A stretch of DNA of 64,000 bases from Streptomyces sp. NBC_01306 (lineage in GTDB: Bacteria; Actinomycetota; Actinomycetes; Streptomycetales; Streptomycetaceae), in assembly GCF_026340465.1 (NCBI RefSeq), contig NZ_JAPEPC010000001.1, forward strand, positions 3,126,001 through 3,190,000, written 5' to 3'. A program made the position numbers and the translations under genes. Each line of letters starts with the position of its first letter. The stretch's first letter is position 1. This document shows positions 26,780 through 36,529 of the stretch, piece after piece. Below the pieces are notes generated by a model. It searched no databases and was not told the origin of the DNA. It saw only the letters and a program-made list of their open reading frames with translations.

Positions 26780-27541
26780 TGTCGGTTCCCCTTGTGCTTC
26801 GACTCGTGCTTCGTTGCTGACCCATGTGCCCTGGAGCCCCGAGAACGAGGACCTGACATGGATCGGGATGTCATAGCGGCGTGCGTACTCCACGCAGCGG
26901 TGCAGCAGCACCTTGGAACCGGAGCTGGCGAGCTCCAGCATGTCCTCGAAGGAGATCCGGTCGATCTTCCGGGCCTTCTTGACGACCCGGGGGTCGGCGG
27001 TGAAGACACCGTCCACGTCCGTGTAGATCTCGCAGACCTCGGCGTCGAGGGCCGCCGCGAGTGCGACGGCAGTCGTGTCCGAACCGCCGCGGCCGAGGGT
27101 GGTGATGTCCTTCTTGTCCTGCGACACACCCTGGAAACCGGCGACGATGGCCACGTTGCCCTCGTCGAGAGCGGTACGGATCCGCCCCGGCGTGACATCG
27201 ATGATCCGCGCTTTGTTGTGGACCGAGTCGGTGATGACACCGGCCTGGCTTCCCGTGAACGACTGGGCGTCGTGGCCCAGGTTTTTGATCGCCATGGCCA
27301 GCAGGGCCATGGAGATCCGCTCTCCGGCGGTCAGCAGCATGTCGAACTCCCGCCCGGCAGGAATCGGCGACACCTGCCCGGCAAGATCGATCAACTCGTC
27401 CGTCGTGTCGCCCATCGCTGACACCACGACAACCACCTGGTTGCCACTCTTCTTGGCGTCGACGATTCGCTTGGCAACCCGCTTGATGCCTTCGGCATCG
27501 GCTACGGAGGAGCCTCCGTACTTCTGCACGACAAGGCCCAC
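26258..27541 (-). CDS. ask: Aspartokinase, 427 aa
   Basis: Phosphorylates L-aspartate, the first step of the aspartate amino-acid pathway. The kinase domain (residues 1-245) has KYGGSSV for ATP and aspartate binding, [15 protein letters not shown] and [13 protein letters not shown]. The C-terminal part (about 260-425) holds two ACT domains ([20 protein letters not shown] and [15 protein letters not shown]) for feedback control by lysine/threonine. The GTG at 27541 gives the expected N-terminus [10 protein letters not shown]. An internal start for a separate beta subunit is seen at 26779. The following asd gene overlaps by four bases. This is the conserved actinobacterial ask-asd operon. Confidence 0.95.
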   Translation of the reverse strand: MGLVVQKYGGSSVADAEGIKRVAKRIVDAKKSGNQVVVVVSAMGDTTDELIDLAGQVSPIPAGREFDMLLTAGERISMALLAMAIKNLGHDAQSFTGSQAGVITDSVHNKARIIDVTPGRIRTALDEGNVAIVAGFQGVSQDKKDITTLGRGGSDTTAVALAAALDAEVCEIYTDVDGVFTADPRVVKKARKIDRISFEDMLELASSGSKVLLHRCVEYARRYDIPIHVRSSFSGLQGTWVSNEARVEAQGEPTVEQAIISGVAHDTSEAKITVVGVPDKPGEAAAIFRAIANSQVNIDMVVQNVSAASTGLTDISFTLPKDEGRKAVDALEKSKPVVGFDSLRYDDQIAKISLVGAGMKTNPGVTATFFEALSDAGVNIELISTSEIRISVVTRADEVNEAVRAVHTAFGLDSDSDEAVVYGGTGR

Positions 27542-27736
27542 GTGCGCTCCTCGATCCAGTCATTTCTGCGGTCGGCTCAGTCTAACGAGCGGCCGCACGA
27601 CACCCCGTATGTATCAGATCGTGAGATGTCCCGCTCACTCAATGATCACCGTCTGGTGGCACGGCCGCTCGGTGAGAATGCCTGCCCGGGATCAACCAGG
27701 ACACTCGGAACGTGGGGCGCGTCACACCCGTGCGGG

Positions 27737-28555
27737 TCACTCCGGGGTGGCGGCCGGGCCGTCGACCGGTGTGTAGACCGTGAGCCGCAGCGCGGGATCG
27801 TCGTTCGCCTGGAAGGTCGCGTACTCGAAGCGGAGCAGACCCCGCCGGGGATGGTGCAGAACCTTCTGTCCCGCCTCACCGCCGGTACGGATGTCGTGCT
27901 CCTCCCACCAGGCGGCGAACTCCGCACTGCCCCGCCGGAGGCGCTCGGCGAGGCCGAGGAAGGCCGGATCGCCGGCCCATACGTCGTGCGCCGCCCGGAA
28001 CTGGCCCACCACGCGCCGCGCCTCGTCCGGCCAGGCGGGCCCGAAGAGGCGCCGGGCGTCCGGATCGGTCAGCAGATAGACGAGGACATTGCGGTCCCGG
28101 TCGGCCAGCCGGGCGAAATCGGTGAAGGTGTCCGCCGCGGCGGCGTTCCAGGCCAGGACGTCCCAGCGGCGGCCCGTGACATAGGCGGGCTGACCGAGAC
28201 CGGCGACCAGCCGCCGGATCGCGTCCGGCACGGCCTCACGGGCGAAACCGCGGCGGCCGGACTGTCCGGCCAGGGTGCGCAGATGGGCGTGCTCGGCCGG
28301 GCCGAGACGCAGCGCACGGGCCAGCGAGTCGACGGTGGCGGCCGAGGGACTGACGGCCCGCCCCTGCTCCAGCCGGACGTACCAGTCGACGCCGATGTCC
28401 GCGAGTTCGGCCACCTCCTCACGCCGCAGCCCGGGTGTCCGGCGCCGCCCCCCGCTCGCGAGCCCCACCGCCTCGGGGCTCAGCCGCTCGCGCCGCGACC
28501 GCAGGAAGTCGCCGAGCCCGCCGGGGACCGCATCCGCCATGGACGCCATGGACAC
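27737..28555 (-). CDS. XRE-family regulator with MmyB-like ligand domain, 272 aa
   Basis: Residues about 10-75 are a helix-turn-helix of the type that begins LGDFLRSRRERLSPEAVGL, with RTPGLRREEVAELADIGV and WYVRLEQGR as recognition helix. Residues about 95-265 are the MmyB-like PAS domain (WDVLAWNAAAADTFTDFA, FRAAHD, FEYATFQANDDPALRLTVYTP). Such proteins usually control a divergent oxidoreductase gene, which matches the dehydrogenase on the other strand. The GTG at 28555 is chosen because GAGGAG lies six bases upstream; internal ATGs at 28549 and 28540 have none. A four-unit 11-mer element between the two genes is a probable operator. Confidence 0.88.
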   Translation of the reverse strand: MSMASMADAVPGGLGDFLRSRRERLSPEAVGLASGGRRRTPGLRREEVAELADIGVDWYVRLEQGRAVSPSAATVDSLARALRLGPAEHAHLRTLAGQSGRRGFAREAVPDAIRRLVAGLGQPAYVTGRRWDVLAWNAAAADTFTDFARLADRDRNVLVYLLTDPDARRLFGPAWPDEARRVVGQFRAAHDVWAGDPAFLGLAERLRRGSAEFAAWWEEHDIRTGGEAGQKVLHHPRRGLLRFEYATFQANDDPALRLTVYTPVDGPAATPE

Positions 28556-28596
28556 ACCAATCTCCTCACTGGCGCTGCCCTCGCCGGTGGTTGGCC

Positions 28597-28640
28597 GGCG
28601 AACTCCCAGGAAGTCGCCGGGAAGTTGCCAGGGAGTCGCC
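28597..28640. promoter_or_regulatory. Four adjacent 11-mer sites, probable MmyB-type operator
   Basis: Three tandem 11-mers fit RGGRAGTYGCC (28608, 28619, 28630), and an inverted copy GGCGAACTCCC (28597) abuts the first. The array therefore holds both an inverted pair and direct repeats. It lies 42 bp upstream of the regulator start and about 160 bp from the divergent dehydrogenase start. Confidence 0.65.
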
Positions 28641-28802
28641 AATCCTAGGATCGCGCCGGTCCTGGATACGAACGCGAGGCGCGGTGAGGCTGGCACCGGC
28701 ACAAGGCCCGCACCACGCGCAGCGCACCACCCGCACCACGCGCACGCACCCCGTGCAGCGCACCGCGCACCCCGTACAAGGACAAGAAGGAGGACGAGGC
28801 AC

Positions 28803-29882
28803 ATGAAGGCCGCAGTCCTGAAGGCATTCGGATCACCCCTGGCCATCGAGACCCTCCCCGACCCGGTGCTCGGGACCGGCGAGGTGATCGTCGACGTCGT
28901 GGCAGCGAGCGTACTGCCCTATGCCGGCGAGGTGTTCAGCGGCGAGCGGGGCTATCTGCTCGACCTGCCGGTGGTACCGGGGGCCGGGGCGATCGGCCGG
29001 GTACGTGCGGTGGGACCCGACGCCACCCGGCTCTCCGTGGGCGACTGGGTCCTCTGCGACCCCATCGTCCGCGCACGCGACGGCGTGCCGACCCCCGACA
29101 TCACGCTGCAGGGACTGAGCGCCCGCGGCGACGGCGGCCTGCTCCTCCAGCGGTACTTCCACGACGGCGCCTTCGCCGAGCAGATCCGCATCCCGACGGA
29201 GAACGCCGCCCCCATCGGCCCGCTCGACCCGGCGGACGCCGGACGGTGGGCCGCTCTGCACCTGCTCCTCGTGCCGTACGGCGGTCTCCTCGCGGCGGAC
29301 CTGCGCGCGGGCGAGACGCTCCTGGTGAGCGGCGCCACCGGGAACTTCGGCAGCGCCGCCGTCGCCGTGGCGCTGGCCATGGGGGCGGGCTGCGTGGTCG
29401 CGCCCGGCCGCAACGAGAAGGCCCTGGCCGACCTGGCCGAGCGCTTCGGCCCCCGGGTCCGCCCCGTACGGCTCACCGGCGACGGGGACGAGGACCGCGA
29501 ACGGATGAAGCGCGCGGCCCCGGGTGCGATCGACTGCGTCATCGACCTGCTGCCGCCCCAGGCCGGGACGGCGCCGGTCCGGGCGGCGGCGATGACGGTT
29601 CGCGAGTTCGGCAGGGTCGTCCTGATGGGCGGCGTCGGCATGGGGGGCGGCGACGACCTCGGCCTGCCGTACCCGTGGCTGATGCGCAACAGCATCACGG
29701 TCAGGGGCCAGTGGCTGTGCTCCCGCGAAGCAGTCCCCCGGCTGACCGCCCTGATCCACTCGGGCCTCCTGGACCTGAGCCACTTCACGGTCACGGACTT
29801 CGCCCTGGACGACGCGAACGAGGCGGTGGCTCATGCGGCGGATGAAAAGGGGCGGTTCCGGCTCACGGTGATCAGGCCGTGA
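28803..29882 (+). CDS. Medium-chain (zinc-type/quinone) dehydrogenase, 359 aa
   Basis: An MDR-superfamily oxidoreductase. It starts MKAAVLKAFGSPLAIETLPD, with a GroES-like fold in residues 1-140 and a Rossmann domain with SGATGNFGSAAVAVALAMGA for NAD(P)H. The usual zinc ligands are not clearly present: the region where GHE is expected reads PGAGAIGRV, which suggests a zinc-free, quinone-reductase-like enzyme. The ATG at 28803 has AAGGAGG a suitable distance upstream. Divergent from an MmyB-like regulator that probably controls it. Substrate unknown. Confidence 0.85.
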   Translation: MKAAVLKAFGSPLAIETLPDPVLGTGEVIVDVVAASVLPYAGEVFSGERGYLLDLPVVPGAGAIGRVRAVGPDATRLSVGDWVLCDPIVRARDGVPTPDITLQGLSARGDGGLLLQRYFHDGAFAEQIRIPTENAAPIGPLDPADAGRWAALHLLLVPYGGLLAADLRAGETLLVSGATGNFGSAAVAVALAMGAGCVVAPGRNEKALADLAERFGPRVRPVRLTGDGDEDRERMKRAAPGAIDCVIDLLPPQAGTAPVRAAAMTVREFGRVVLMGGVGMGGGDDLGLPYPWLMRNSITVRGQWLCSREAVPRLTALIHSGLLDLSHFTVTDFALDDANEAVAHAADEKGRFRLTVIRP

Positions 29883-29999
29883 GGGGGTAGCTGACGAGGG
29901 GCCGAGAACTGCCATCCGGCTCCGGCACCGCCCCGCTCTTCCGTAAGCTTGCGGACTCGGGGACCAATGGGCGGCGAGCCCAGAAACGGGGCGGGCCAC

Positions 30000-32900
30000 A
30001 TGGACGAGCGGCTGGAAAGACTCGCGAAGTCGTCACCGAACTTCGGTGTCCTTTTCCCCTTGCAGGCCCTGCTCTCCATCTACGGTGCGCAGGCCGAGGC
30101 CACGGTTTTCACGAACCCGAATGCCTCGCTGGTTCAGGCAGGCCAGTTCGGCGAGGTTCTCGCCGAGGAACTGGTCAGCCGCACCGCCCTGCGGGTCGAC
30201 GGCACCCGCCAGATCGACCGGCTGAACGCCCTGACGAGAACCGGCGTACTCGTCCCCGAGATCCGTGACGACTTCGACCAGCTCCGGCGGGACCGCAACC
30301 AGGCGGCTCACAGCCACCTCTTCGATTCCACTCGCGCACTCGCCGCAGTGCGGGTCTGCTACAAGCTCGGGCTCTGGTTCCACGATGCCATTTCCGGCAA
30401 GCGGACCGTCGCCGAGTTCGTTCCGCCCACAGAGCCCGAGGCACATGTCTCCGACCCGGCAGAACTCGCCGAGCTGCGCGAGGCCCTGGACGGACATCGT
30501 GTATCCCTCGCCCAGTCCCGCGTCCGCCTCACCGAGAACGCCAGCCAGCTGGAGGCCGAACGCCGGGCCCGCGCCGAGGCCGAATCGCTGATCGCGGCCG
30601 CCGCCGCCAACAAGGACGCCCTGCTCTCCCAGATCGAGCAGTTGACGTCGCAGGTCGACACGCTGCGGACCACTCAGCGCTCGTCGTACGAAGTACTGCG
30701 CAAGACCCCACGCCAGGTCGATGCCGCGGCCCGCGACGCGATCGTCCACCGGGCGCAGCGACCCGCGCCGCTCAACGAGGTGCAGGCACGGGAGACCATC
30801 GACGCGATGCTGCACGCGGCGGGCTGGCAGGTGCAGGACCGGGACCAGGTCAATCCGGGGGCCGGAACAGGTGTCGCGGTCCGCGAGTTCACCCTGGCCA
30901 ACGGCCGGGCCGACTACGTCCTCTACGTCGACGGCAAGATCGTCGGCGTCATTGAGGCCAAGCGGGAGGGTGATCACCTCAGCAGCGCCGTCGAGCAGAA
31001 CGACCGCTATGCGGCGGGAGTACTCAAGGAACACCGGCTCGCCGTCTGGCAGCAGGACGAGCCCTTCGCCTTCCGCTACGCGACGACCGGCGCCGAGACC
31101 TACTTCATCAACCGTCTCGACCCCGACGCCCGCTCCCGCGAGGTCTTCTCCTTCCACCGTCCCGAGACGGTCACGGCCTGGATGCGCCGCGCAGAGGAGA
31201 AGCCGACGGCGCCCACTTTCCGGGCGGCCCTGCGCAAGATGCCGCCCCTGGAGCCGAACGGCCTGCGGCTCGCGCAGATCGACGCGGTCACCGGCCTGGA
31301 GGATTCCCTGGCGAAGAACCTCCCGCGCGCGCTGATCCAGATGGCCACCGGAGCGGGCAAGACGTACACGGCTGTGGCCGAGACGTACCGGCTCCTCAAG
31401 TACACCAAGGCCCGGCGGGTGCTCTTCCTCGTCGACCGCAACAACCTGGGCAAGCAGGCGTACGACGAGTTCCGGCGCTTCACGACACCCGACGACGGCC
31501 GCAAGCTGTCCGACATCTACAACGTCGACAGACTCGGGGCTGCCGGGCTCCAGGAGACCTCGTCGGTCGTCATCTGCACGATCCAGAAGATGTACTCGCT
31601 GCTGCGCGGCGAGGCTCTCGTCGACGACGACGCGGCGGACGAGGCCGCGGACAGCCTGGCGCACGAGGACACCTACGCCACGTCCCGGCCCATCGAGGTC
31701 TCCTACAGCGCCGACGTACCGATCGAGTCCTTCGACCTGATTATCGTTGACGAGTGCCACCGGTCGATCTACGGCCTGTGGCGCGGTGTACTGGAGTACT
31801 TCGACACTCATCTCGTGGGCCTCACCGCTACTCCGACGCTCCAGACCCTCGGCTTCTTCGGCCGGAATCTGGTCTCCGAGTACACCTATCCACAGGCTGT
31901 GGCTGACGGTGTGAACGTCGACTTCGACATCGTCCGGATGCATACCGATCTGCGGGAAAAGGGCAGCGCCACCATCGACTCCGGTACGACGGTCCGGATC
32001 AAGGACCGCAAGACCAGGCGTCAGCGGTACCAAGAGCTGGACGACGACTTCACCTACACCACCCGCCAGATCGGCCGGTCGGTTGTCGCTGTCGACGAGA
32101 TCCGGGCCGTCCTGACCGCCTACCGGGACAACTGGCAGAGCTGGTTCCCTGGACGGCAGGAGCTCCCCAAGACGCTGATCTTCGCGGTCGGCGAGGATCA
32201 CGCCGAGGATGTTCTCGCTCAGGTCAAAGAGGTCTTCGGACGGGGTGACGACTTCGCGAAGAAGATCACGTACAAGAGCCGCCAGGCAGGCGAGGACCCG
32301 GACGAACTGATCCGCGCGCTGCGCACGTCACCGCGTATGCGGGTCGCCGTCACGGTGGACATGATCGCCACGGGTACGGACGTGAAGGCCCTGGAGTGCG
32401 TGCTCTTCCTGCGCGAGGTGCGCAGTGCGGTCCTCTTCGAGCAGATGAAGGGACGCGGCGCCCGGACCATCGACCAGACCGAACTGCGCGAGGTCACCCC
32501 GGACGCGGACGCGTCCGTACGCAAGGACCGCTTCGTCCTCATCGACGCGGTCGGCGTGACGGACTCCCCGCTGGTCGACGCCAAGCCGCTGGTGCCGGCG
32601 GGCGAGCGGCAGGTCGCGCTGTCGAAACTGCTCGACAAGGCCGGTACGAAATCGATCACCGCCAATGAGGCGGAGATCCTGGCGGGCCGGCTGGCCCGGC
32701 TCAACCAGCAGCTGTCGGAGGACGAGCGGGAGCTGCTGACCAACGCTGCCGGCGGCAGGACTCTGTCGGAGATCGCAGGCGCCATCGTGAAGGCGGTCGA
32801 CCCGGACCGGCAGGAGCGGGTGACCGATGAGCACGGGCTGGCGGAGGCACGGCAGATGGTGGTCGACGCGATCGCGCCCTTGACGGAGAACCCAGAACTG

Positions 32901-33554
32901 CGGCGCCAGATCATCGAGATCCGCCGTGACAAGGACTACCTGATAGATGAGTACACGGCAGTGCAGGTGACCGACGTCAAGGCCATCCCTCCGGAGGAGC
33001 GGGCACACGAGGAGGTCGGCCGCTGGAGCATGCTCCTGAAGGACGAACGTGACCGGCTAGCTGCGGTCGATGTGGCGCTCAGCAGCCCCCGATCCGTCTC
33101 GCCCGCAGAGGCGTACGCCGCGCTGAAGGAACTGGCGATAGAGATCCACCGCCCGCAGTACGCATGGACGCCGAAGCTGCTGTGGGAGTACTACGAGGAT
33201 CTGGGCAAAGCGGCTCACCGGCCGGACACCGGGGCGGGCATCCCGGACCTGATTTCGCTGATCCGCTTCGAGCTGGGCGTCGACGACGAGCTGAAGCCGT
33301 ACCGTGCGACGGTGGAGGAACGCTTCGAGGCGTGGCTGCTCAAGCAGAGCCAGGCGGGGGCGGACTTCTCGGAGAAGCAGCTGTGGTGGCTGCGGTCGAT
33401 CCGTGACGTGGTGGCGAGTGACGTGGGTATCAGTACGACGGAAATCAACGCGGAGCCTTTCCGGGGGAAGGGCGGGGGCCGTGGACTCCACCACGCGTTT
33501 CCGGGGCGCGATGTGCGGGCCCTTCTGAGTGAGCTGAATCGAGAACTGGCTTGA
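30000..33554 (+). CDS. hsdR: Type I restriction enzyme R subunit with DUF4145 N-terminus, 1184 aa
   Basis: The motor and nuclease subunit of a type I restriction system. Residues about 20-135 look like the DUF4145 domain (FGEVLAEELVSRTAL, then RLNALTRTGVLVPEI and RRDRNQAAHS). A coiled coil follows (about 160-235). The nuclease is a PD-(D/E)xK type: Asp305 in GRADYVLYV and Glu319-x-Lys321 in VIEAKRE. The helicase has Walker A ATGAGKTYT (Lys454) and DECH box (584-587). The C-terminal region fits the EcoEI-type domain. The ATG at 30000 is tentative; one at 29967 is in frame. The stop overlaps the start of hsdS. All catalytic residues are intact. Confidence 0.93.
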   Translation: MDERLERLAKSSPNFGVLFPLQALLSIYGAQAEATVFTNPNASLVQAGQFGEVLAEELVSRTALRVDGTRQIDRLNALTRTGVLVPEIRDDFDQLRRDRNQAAHSHLFDSTRALAAVRVCYKLGLWFHDAISGKRTVAEFVPPTEPEAHVSDPAELAELREALDGHRVSLAQSRVRLTENASQLEAERRARAEAESLIAAAAANKDALLSQIEQLTSQVDTLRTTQRSSYEVLRKTPRQVDAAARDAIVHRAQRPAPLNEVQARETIDAMLHAAGWQVQDRDQVNPGAGTGVAVREFTLANGRADYVLYVDGKIVGVIEAKREGDHLSSAVEQNDRYAAGVLKEHRLAVWQQDEPFAFRYATTGAETYFINRLDPDARSREVFSFHRPETVTAWMRRAEEKPTAPTFRAALRKMPPLEPNGLRLAQIDAVTGLEDSLAKNLPRALIQMATGAGKTYTAVAETYRLLKYTKARRVLFLVDRNNLGKQAYDEFRRFTTPDDGRKLSDIYNVDRLGAAGLQETSSVVICTIQKMYSLLRGEALVDDDAADEAADSLAHEDTYATSRPIEVSYSADVPIESFDLIIVDECHRSIYGLWRGVLEYFDTHLVGLTATPTLQTLGFFGRNLVSEYTYPQAVADGVNVDFDIVRMHTDLREKGSATIDSGTTVRIKDRKTRRQRYQELDDDFTYTTRQIGRSVVAVDEIRAVLTAYRDNWQSWFPGRQELPKTLIFAVGEDHAEDVLAQVKEVFGRGDDFAKKITYKSRQAGEDPDELIRALRTSPRMRVAVTVDMIATGTDVKALECVLFLREVRSAVLFEQMKGRGARTIDQTELREVTPDADASVRKDRFVLIDAVGVTDSPLVDAKPLVPAGERQVALSKLLDKAGTKSITANEAEILAGRLARLNQQLSEDERELLTNAAGGRTLSEIAGAIVKAVDPDRQERVTDEHGLAEARQMVVDAIAPLTENPELRRQIIEIRRDKDYLIDEYTAVQVTDVKAIPPEERAHEEVGRWSMLLKDERDRLAAVDVALSSPRSVSPAEAYAALKELAIEIHRPQYAWTPKLLWEYYEDLGKAAHRPDTGAGIPDLISLIRFELGVDDELKPYRATVEERFEAWLLKQSQAGADFSEKQLWWLRSIRDVVASDVGISTTEINAEPFRGKGGGRGLHHAFPGRDVRALLSELNRELA

Positions 33555-34957
33555 GTGACGCGGAACTTCCGGCGGGATGGGCGCATGTTCGCCTAGAAGA
33601 GATCGCCGAGGTCAGGCTGGGGCGGCAGCGCTCACCGAAGAACCACGCAGGCGACCAGATGCGTCCGTATCTGAGGGCGGCGAATATCAAATGGACCGGC
33701 CTTAGCCTCGGCGACGTTAAAGAGATGAATTTCACTGACTCAGAGGCAGAAACTTACCGCCTTCTCCCTGGTGACATCTTGTTGAGCGAGGCATCCGGGA
33801 GCGCCAGCGAGGTGGGGAAGTCGGCACTATGGGCCGGCCAAATCACCGAGTGCTGCTTCCAAAACACTTTGATCCGCGTTCGGGCAGCAAGCGGAGTTGA
33901 TCCAAGTTACCTTCTCCACTTTCTGCGCCACGAAGCTCTTCGTGGATCATTCGCAAAGGGCTCACGGGGTGTCGGGATCCATCACCTCGGTGCCGCAAAG
34001 CTGGCCGCGTGGCGAATCCCGCTTCCGTCCCGCGCCGAGCAGCATCGCATCGTCGAGGCCCTCGAAGGTCACCTCTCCCGCCTCGACGCGGCCCTGAACT
34101 CCCTCAAAAGAGCCACACAGCGTATCGAGTCACTGCGTGGCTCCCTCATGTTTTCGGCTCTGAGAACAAGCGAAGCAACTGAGGGTTGGGCTTCTACGAC
34201 TATCGGTGAGCTTGCCACAGTAGGAACCGGCGCCACTCCACTCAAATCCCGCGCTGACTACTACGCCGACGGGGCAGTACCCTGGATCACCAGCACCAGC
34301 CTAAATAGTCCCACCATCACGAAGCCGGATAAATTCGTCACCGAACTCGCGGTTGAGCAAACATCAATCAAGCTATACCCGGCTGGCACCATTCTCGTCG
34401 CAATGTACGGCGAAGGAAAGACTCGCGGAAAATCATCCGAGCTGACATTTCCTGCGACTACGAACCAAGCATGTGCAGCCATCATCCTGAACAAGGATTC
34501 AGAATTCCGCAAACCGTGGATCAAGCTTGTCTTGGAGTCAAAATACCGCGAGCTGCGACGCCTAGCTTCTGGCGGCGTTCAACCCAATCTGAATCTCACC
34601 CTGATTAGAAATATCTCGATCCCCCTCCCATCACCAGCCACGCAGGATTCCCTACTGAACACGCTGGACGCCCAGTCGACTGCGCTGCATCGTTTGCAAA
34701 ATTCTTGCGGCAATGCTCAAAGAGGGTCCCAGCTCCTCCGGCGAGCCATCCTCAGCCAGGCATTCACCGGCAAGCTCGTCCCCCAGGACCCCGCAGACGA
34801 GCCCACCTCCGCCCTTCTCAACCGCATCCGCGCCGAGCGCGAAGCCCAACCCAAGCGCACCCGCCGCCCCCGCACCACGCCCCGAACACCCCAAGCGGCT
34901 GCTCCCACCCCAACCCCCGCCCCCCGCACCGCCATTCAGCAGGAGTTCGAGCTGTGA
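33551..34957 (+). CDS. hsdS: Type I restriction-modification specificity subunit, 468 aa
   Basis: Recognises the two halves of the target DNA sequence. It has two target-recognition domains (residues about 8-150 and about 215-360), each followed by a conserved helical spacer: EQHRIVEALEGHLSRLDAAL and the matching C-terminal LRRAILSQAFTGKLVPQDP. The last 45 residues are an extra Pro/Thr/Arg-rich tail. The TTG at 33551 overlaps the hsdR stop by four bases; the stop overlaps hsdM by four. The two recognition domains are visibly richer in A/T than the rest of the window, a sign of exchange. The recognition sequence cannot be inferred. Confidence 0.93.
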   Translation: MSDAELPAGWAHVRLEEIAEVRLGRQRSPKNHAGDQMRPYLRAANIKWTGLSLGDVKEMNFTDSEAETYRLLPGDILLSEASGSASEVGKSALWAGQITECCFQNTLIRVRAASGVDPSYLLHFLRHEALRGSFAKGSRGVGIHHLGAAKLAAWRIPLPSRAEQHRIVEALEGHLSRLDAALNSLKRATQRIESLRGSLMFSALRTSEATEGWASTTIGELATVGTGATPLKSRADYYADGAVPWITSTSLNSPTITKPDKFVTELAVEQTSIKLYPAGTILVAMYGEGKTRGKSSELTFPATTNQACAAIILNKDSEFRKPWIKLVLESKYRELRRLASGGVQPNLNLTLIRNISIPLPSPATQDSLLNTLDAQSTALHRLQNSCGNAQRGSQLLRRAILSQAFTGKLVPQDPADEPTSALLNRIRAEREAQPKRTRRPRTTPRTPQAAAPTPTPAPRTAIQQEFEL

Positions 34958-36516
34958 CCACCGATATCAAGCCGCTCCCCCCGCAGGCGGTCGCGCAGAC
35001 GAACTCCCTTGTCGCCAAGCTCTGGAACTACTGCAACGTCCTCCGCGACAACGGTCTTTCCACCATCGAGTACGTCGAGCAGCTCTCGTATCTCCTCTTC
35101 CTCAAGATGGCCGACGAGATCGCGAGCGACCCCTTCACCGAGTCCGACGCCCACTCCGTCGTACCGTCCGAGTACGACTGGCAGTCGCTCGTCTCCAAGA
35201 AGGGCCTGGACCTCGAAGTCCACTACCGCAAGCTCCTCGCCGAACTCGCCAAGAACCCCGGCACCACCCTCGGCACGATCTTCGCCAAGTCCCAGAACCG
35301 CATCACCGAGCCCGCCCTCCTCGAAAGGCTCGTCGTCGAGCTCATCGGCAAGGAGGACTGGACGATCCAGGGGACGGACCTCAAGGGCGACGCGTACGAA
35401 GGCCTGCTCGCCAAGGGCGCCGAGGACACCAAGACCGGCGCCGGCCAGTACTTCACACCCCGCGCACTCATCGACGCCATGGTCGACGTCATGCAGCCCG
35501 GCCCCGAGGACACCATCACCGATCCCGCCTGCGGAACCGGCGGGTTCCTCATCGCCGCACACAGCTACATCCGCCGACACCACATGTCTGACCTCACCCG
35601 CGAACAGCGCCTCGCGCTGGGCGAAAACAAGGTCTTCGGCAACGAGCTGGTCACTGGAACCGCCCGCCTCGCCGCGATGAACATGCTCCTCCACGGCATC
35701 GGCAACAGCGAGGGCGATAGCCTCATCACGGTCAGCGACGCCCTGGCCGAGAAGCCCCAGCGGCACGCCTCGCTCGTCCTCGCCAACCCGCCATTCGGCA
35801 AGAAGTCCGCGATCACCGTCATCGGCACGGACGGCAAGTCCGACCGTGAGGACATGTCGTACGACCGCGAGGACTTCCGCGCGACCACGACCAACAAGCA
35901 GCTCAACTTCCTTCAGCACATCATGTCGCTGATGGAGATGGACGGCCGCGCCGCCGTCGTCCTCCCCGACAACGTCCTTTTCGAAGGAGGCGCGGGCGAG
36001 AAAATCCGCCGGCGCCTCCTCGAAGAGTTCGACCTCCACACCATCCTCCGCCTGCCCACCGGTATCTTCTACGCGGGCGGGGTCAAGGCGAACGTCCTCT
36101 TCATCGAGAAGAAACGTCCGCGCACGGGCGGCAAGCCGAACACGTCAAAGCTATGGGTCTACGATTTCCGCACGGCCAAGCACTTCACGCTCAAGCAACA
36201 CCCGCTGCGCCGCACGGACCTCGATGAGTTCGTCGCTGCGTACCTTCCGGGCGGGGATCGCTCCGAGCGCGTCGAATCCGAGCGGTTCAAGTGCTTCGAC
36301 TACGACGAGCTGACCGCCCGCGACAAGGTGAATCTCGACATCATCTGGATGAAGGACCCTGCGCTCGACGACGCCGACAGCCTCCTCGCACCCGAAGTGA
36401 TCGCCCAGGAGATCGTGGAAGATCTCCAGGCCGCCCTGGACGAATTCGCCGCGATCGCCGAGGCGTTGGGCGGCGAGGTCAAGCCGGACGCCGAGGAATC
36501 CACCTCGGAGGACTGA
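34954..36516 (+). CDS. hsdM: Type I restriction-modification N6-adenine methyltransferase subunit, 520 aa
   Basis: Methylates adenine at the sites chosen by the specificity subunit. The N-terminal helical domain is the HsdM N12 class (LVAKLWNYCNVLRDNGL, then LSYLLFLKMADEIASDP). The SAM-binding motif I is DPACGTGGFL (starting Asp190) and catalytic motif IV is NPPF (278-281). The GTG at 34954 overlaps hsdS (GTGA), and AGGAG lies nearby. The gene order R-S-M is unusual; most loci read R-M-S or M-S-R. The acidic C-terminus (DAEESTSED) ends a few bases before a convergent gene. Confidence 0.95.
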   Translation: MTTDIKPLPPQAVAQTNSLVAKLWNYCNVLRDNGLSTIEYVEQLSYLLFLKMADEIASDPFTESDAHSVVPSEYDWQSLVSKKGLDLEVHYRKLLAELAKNPGTTLGTIFAKSQNRITEPALLERLVVELIGKEDWTIQGTDLKGDAYEGLLAKGAEDTKTGAGQYFTPRALIDAMVDVMQPGPEDTITDPACGTGGFLIAAHSYIRRHHMSDLTREQRLALGENKVFGNELVTGTARLAAMNMLLHGIGNSEGDSLITVSDALAEKPQRHASLVLANPPFGKKSAITVIGTDGKSDREDMSYDREDFRATTTNKQLNFLQHIMSLMEMDGRAAVVLPDNVLFEGGAGEKIRRRLLEEFDLHTILRLPTGIFYAGGVKANVLFIEKKRPRTGGKPNTSKLWVYDFRTAKHFTLKQHPLRRTDLDEFVAAYLPGGDRSERVESERFKCFDYDELTARDKVNLDIIWMKDPALDDADSLLAPEVIAQEIVEDLQAALDEFAAIAEALGGEVKPDAEESTSED

Positions 36517-36529
36517 AGCAACCCCTGAG

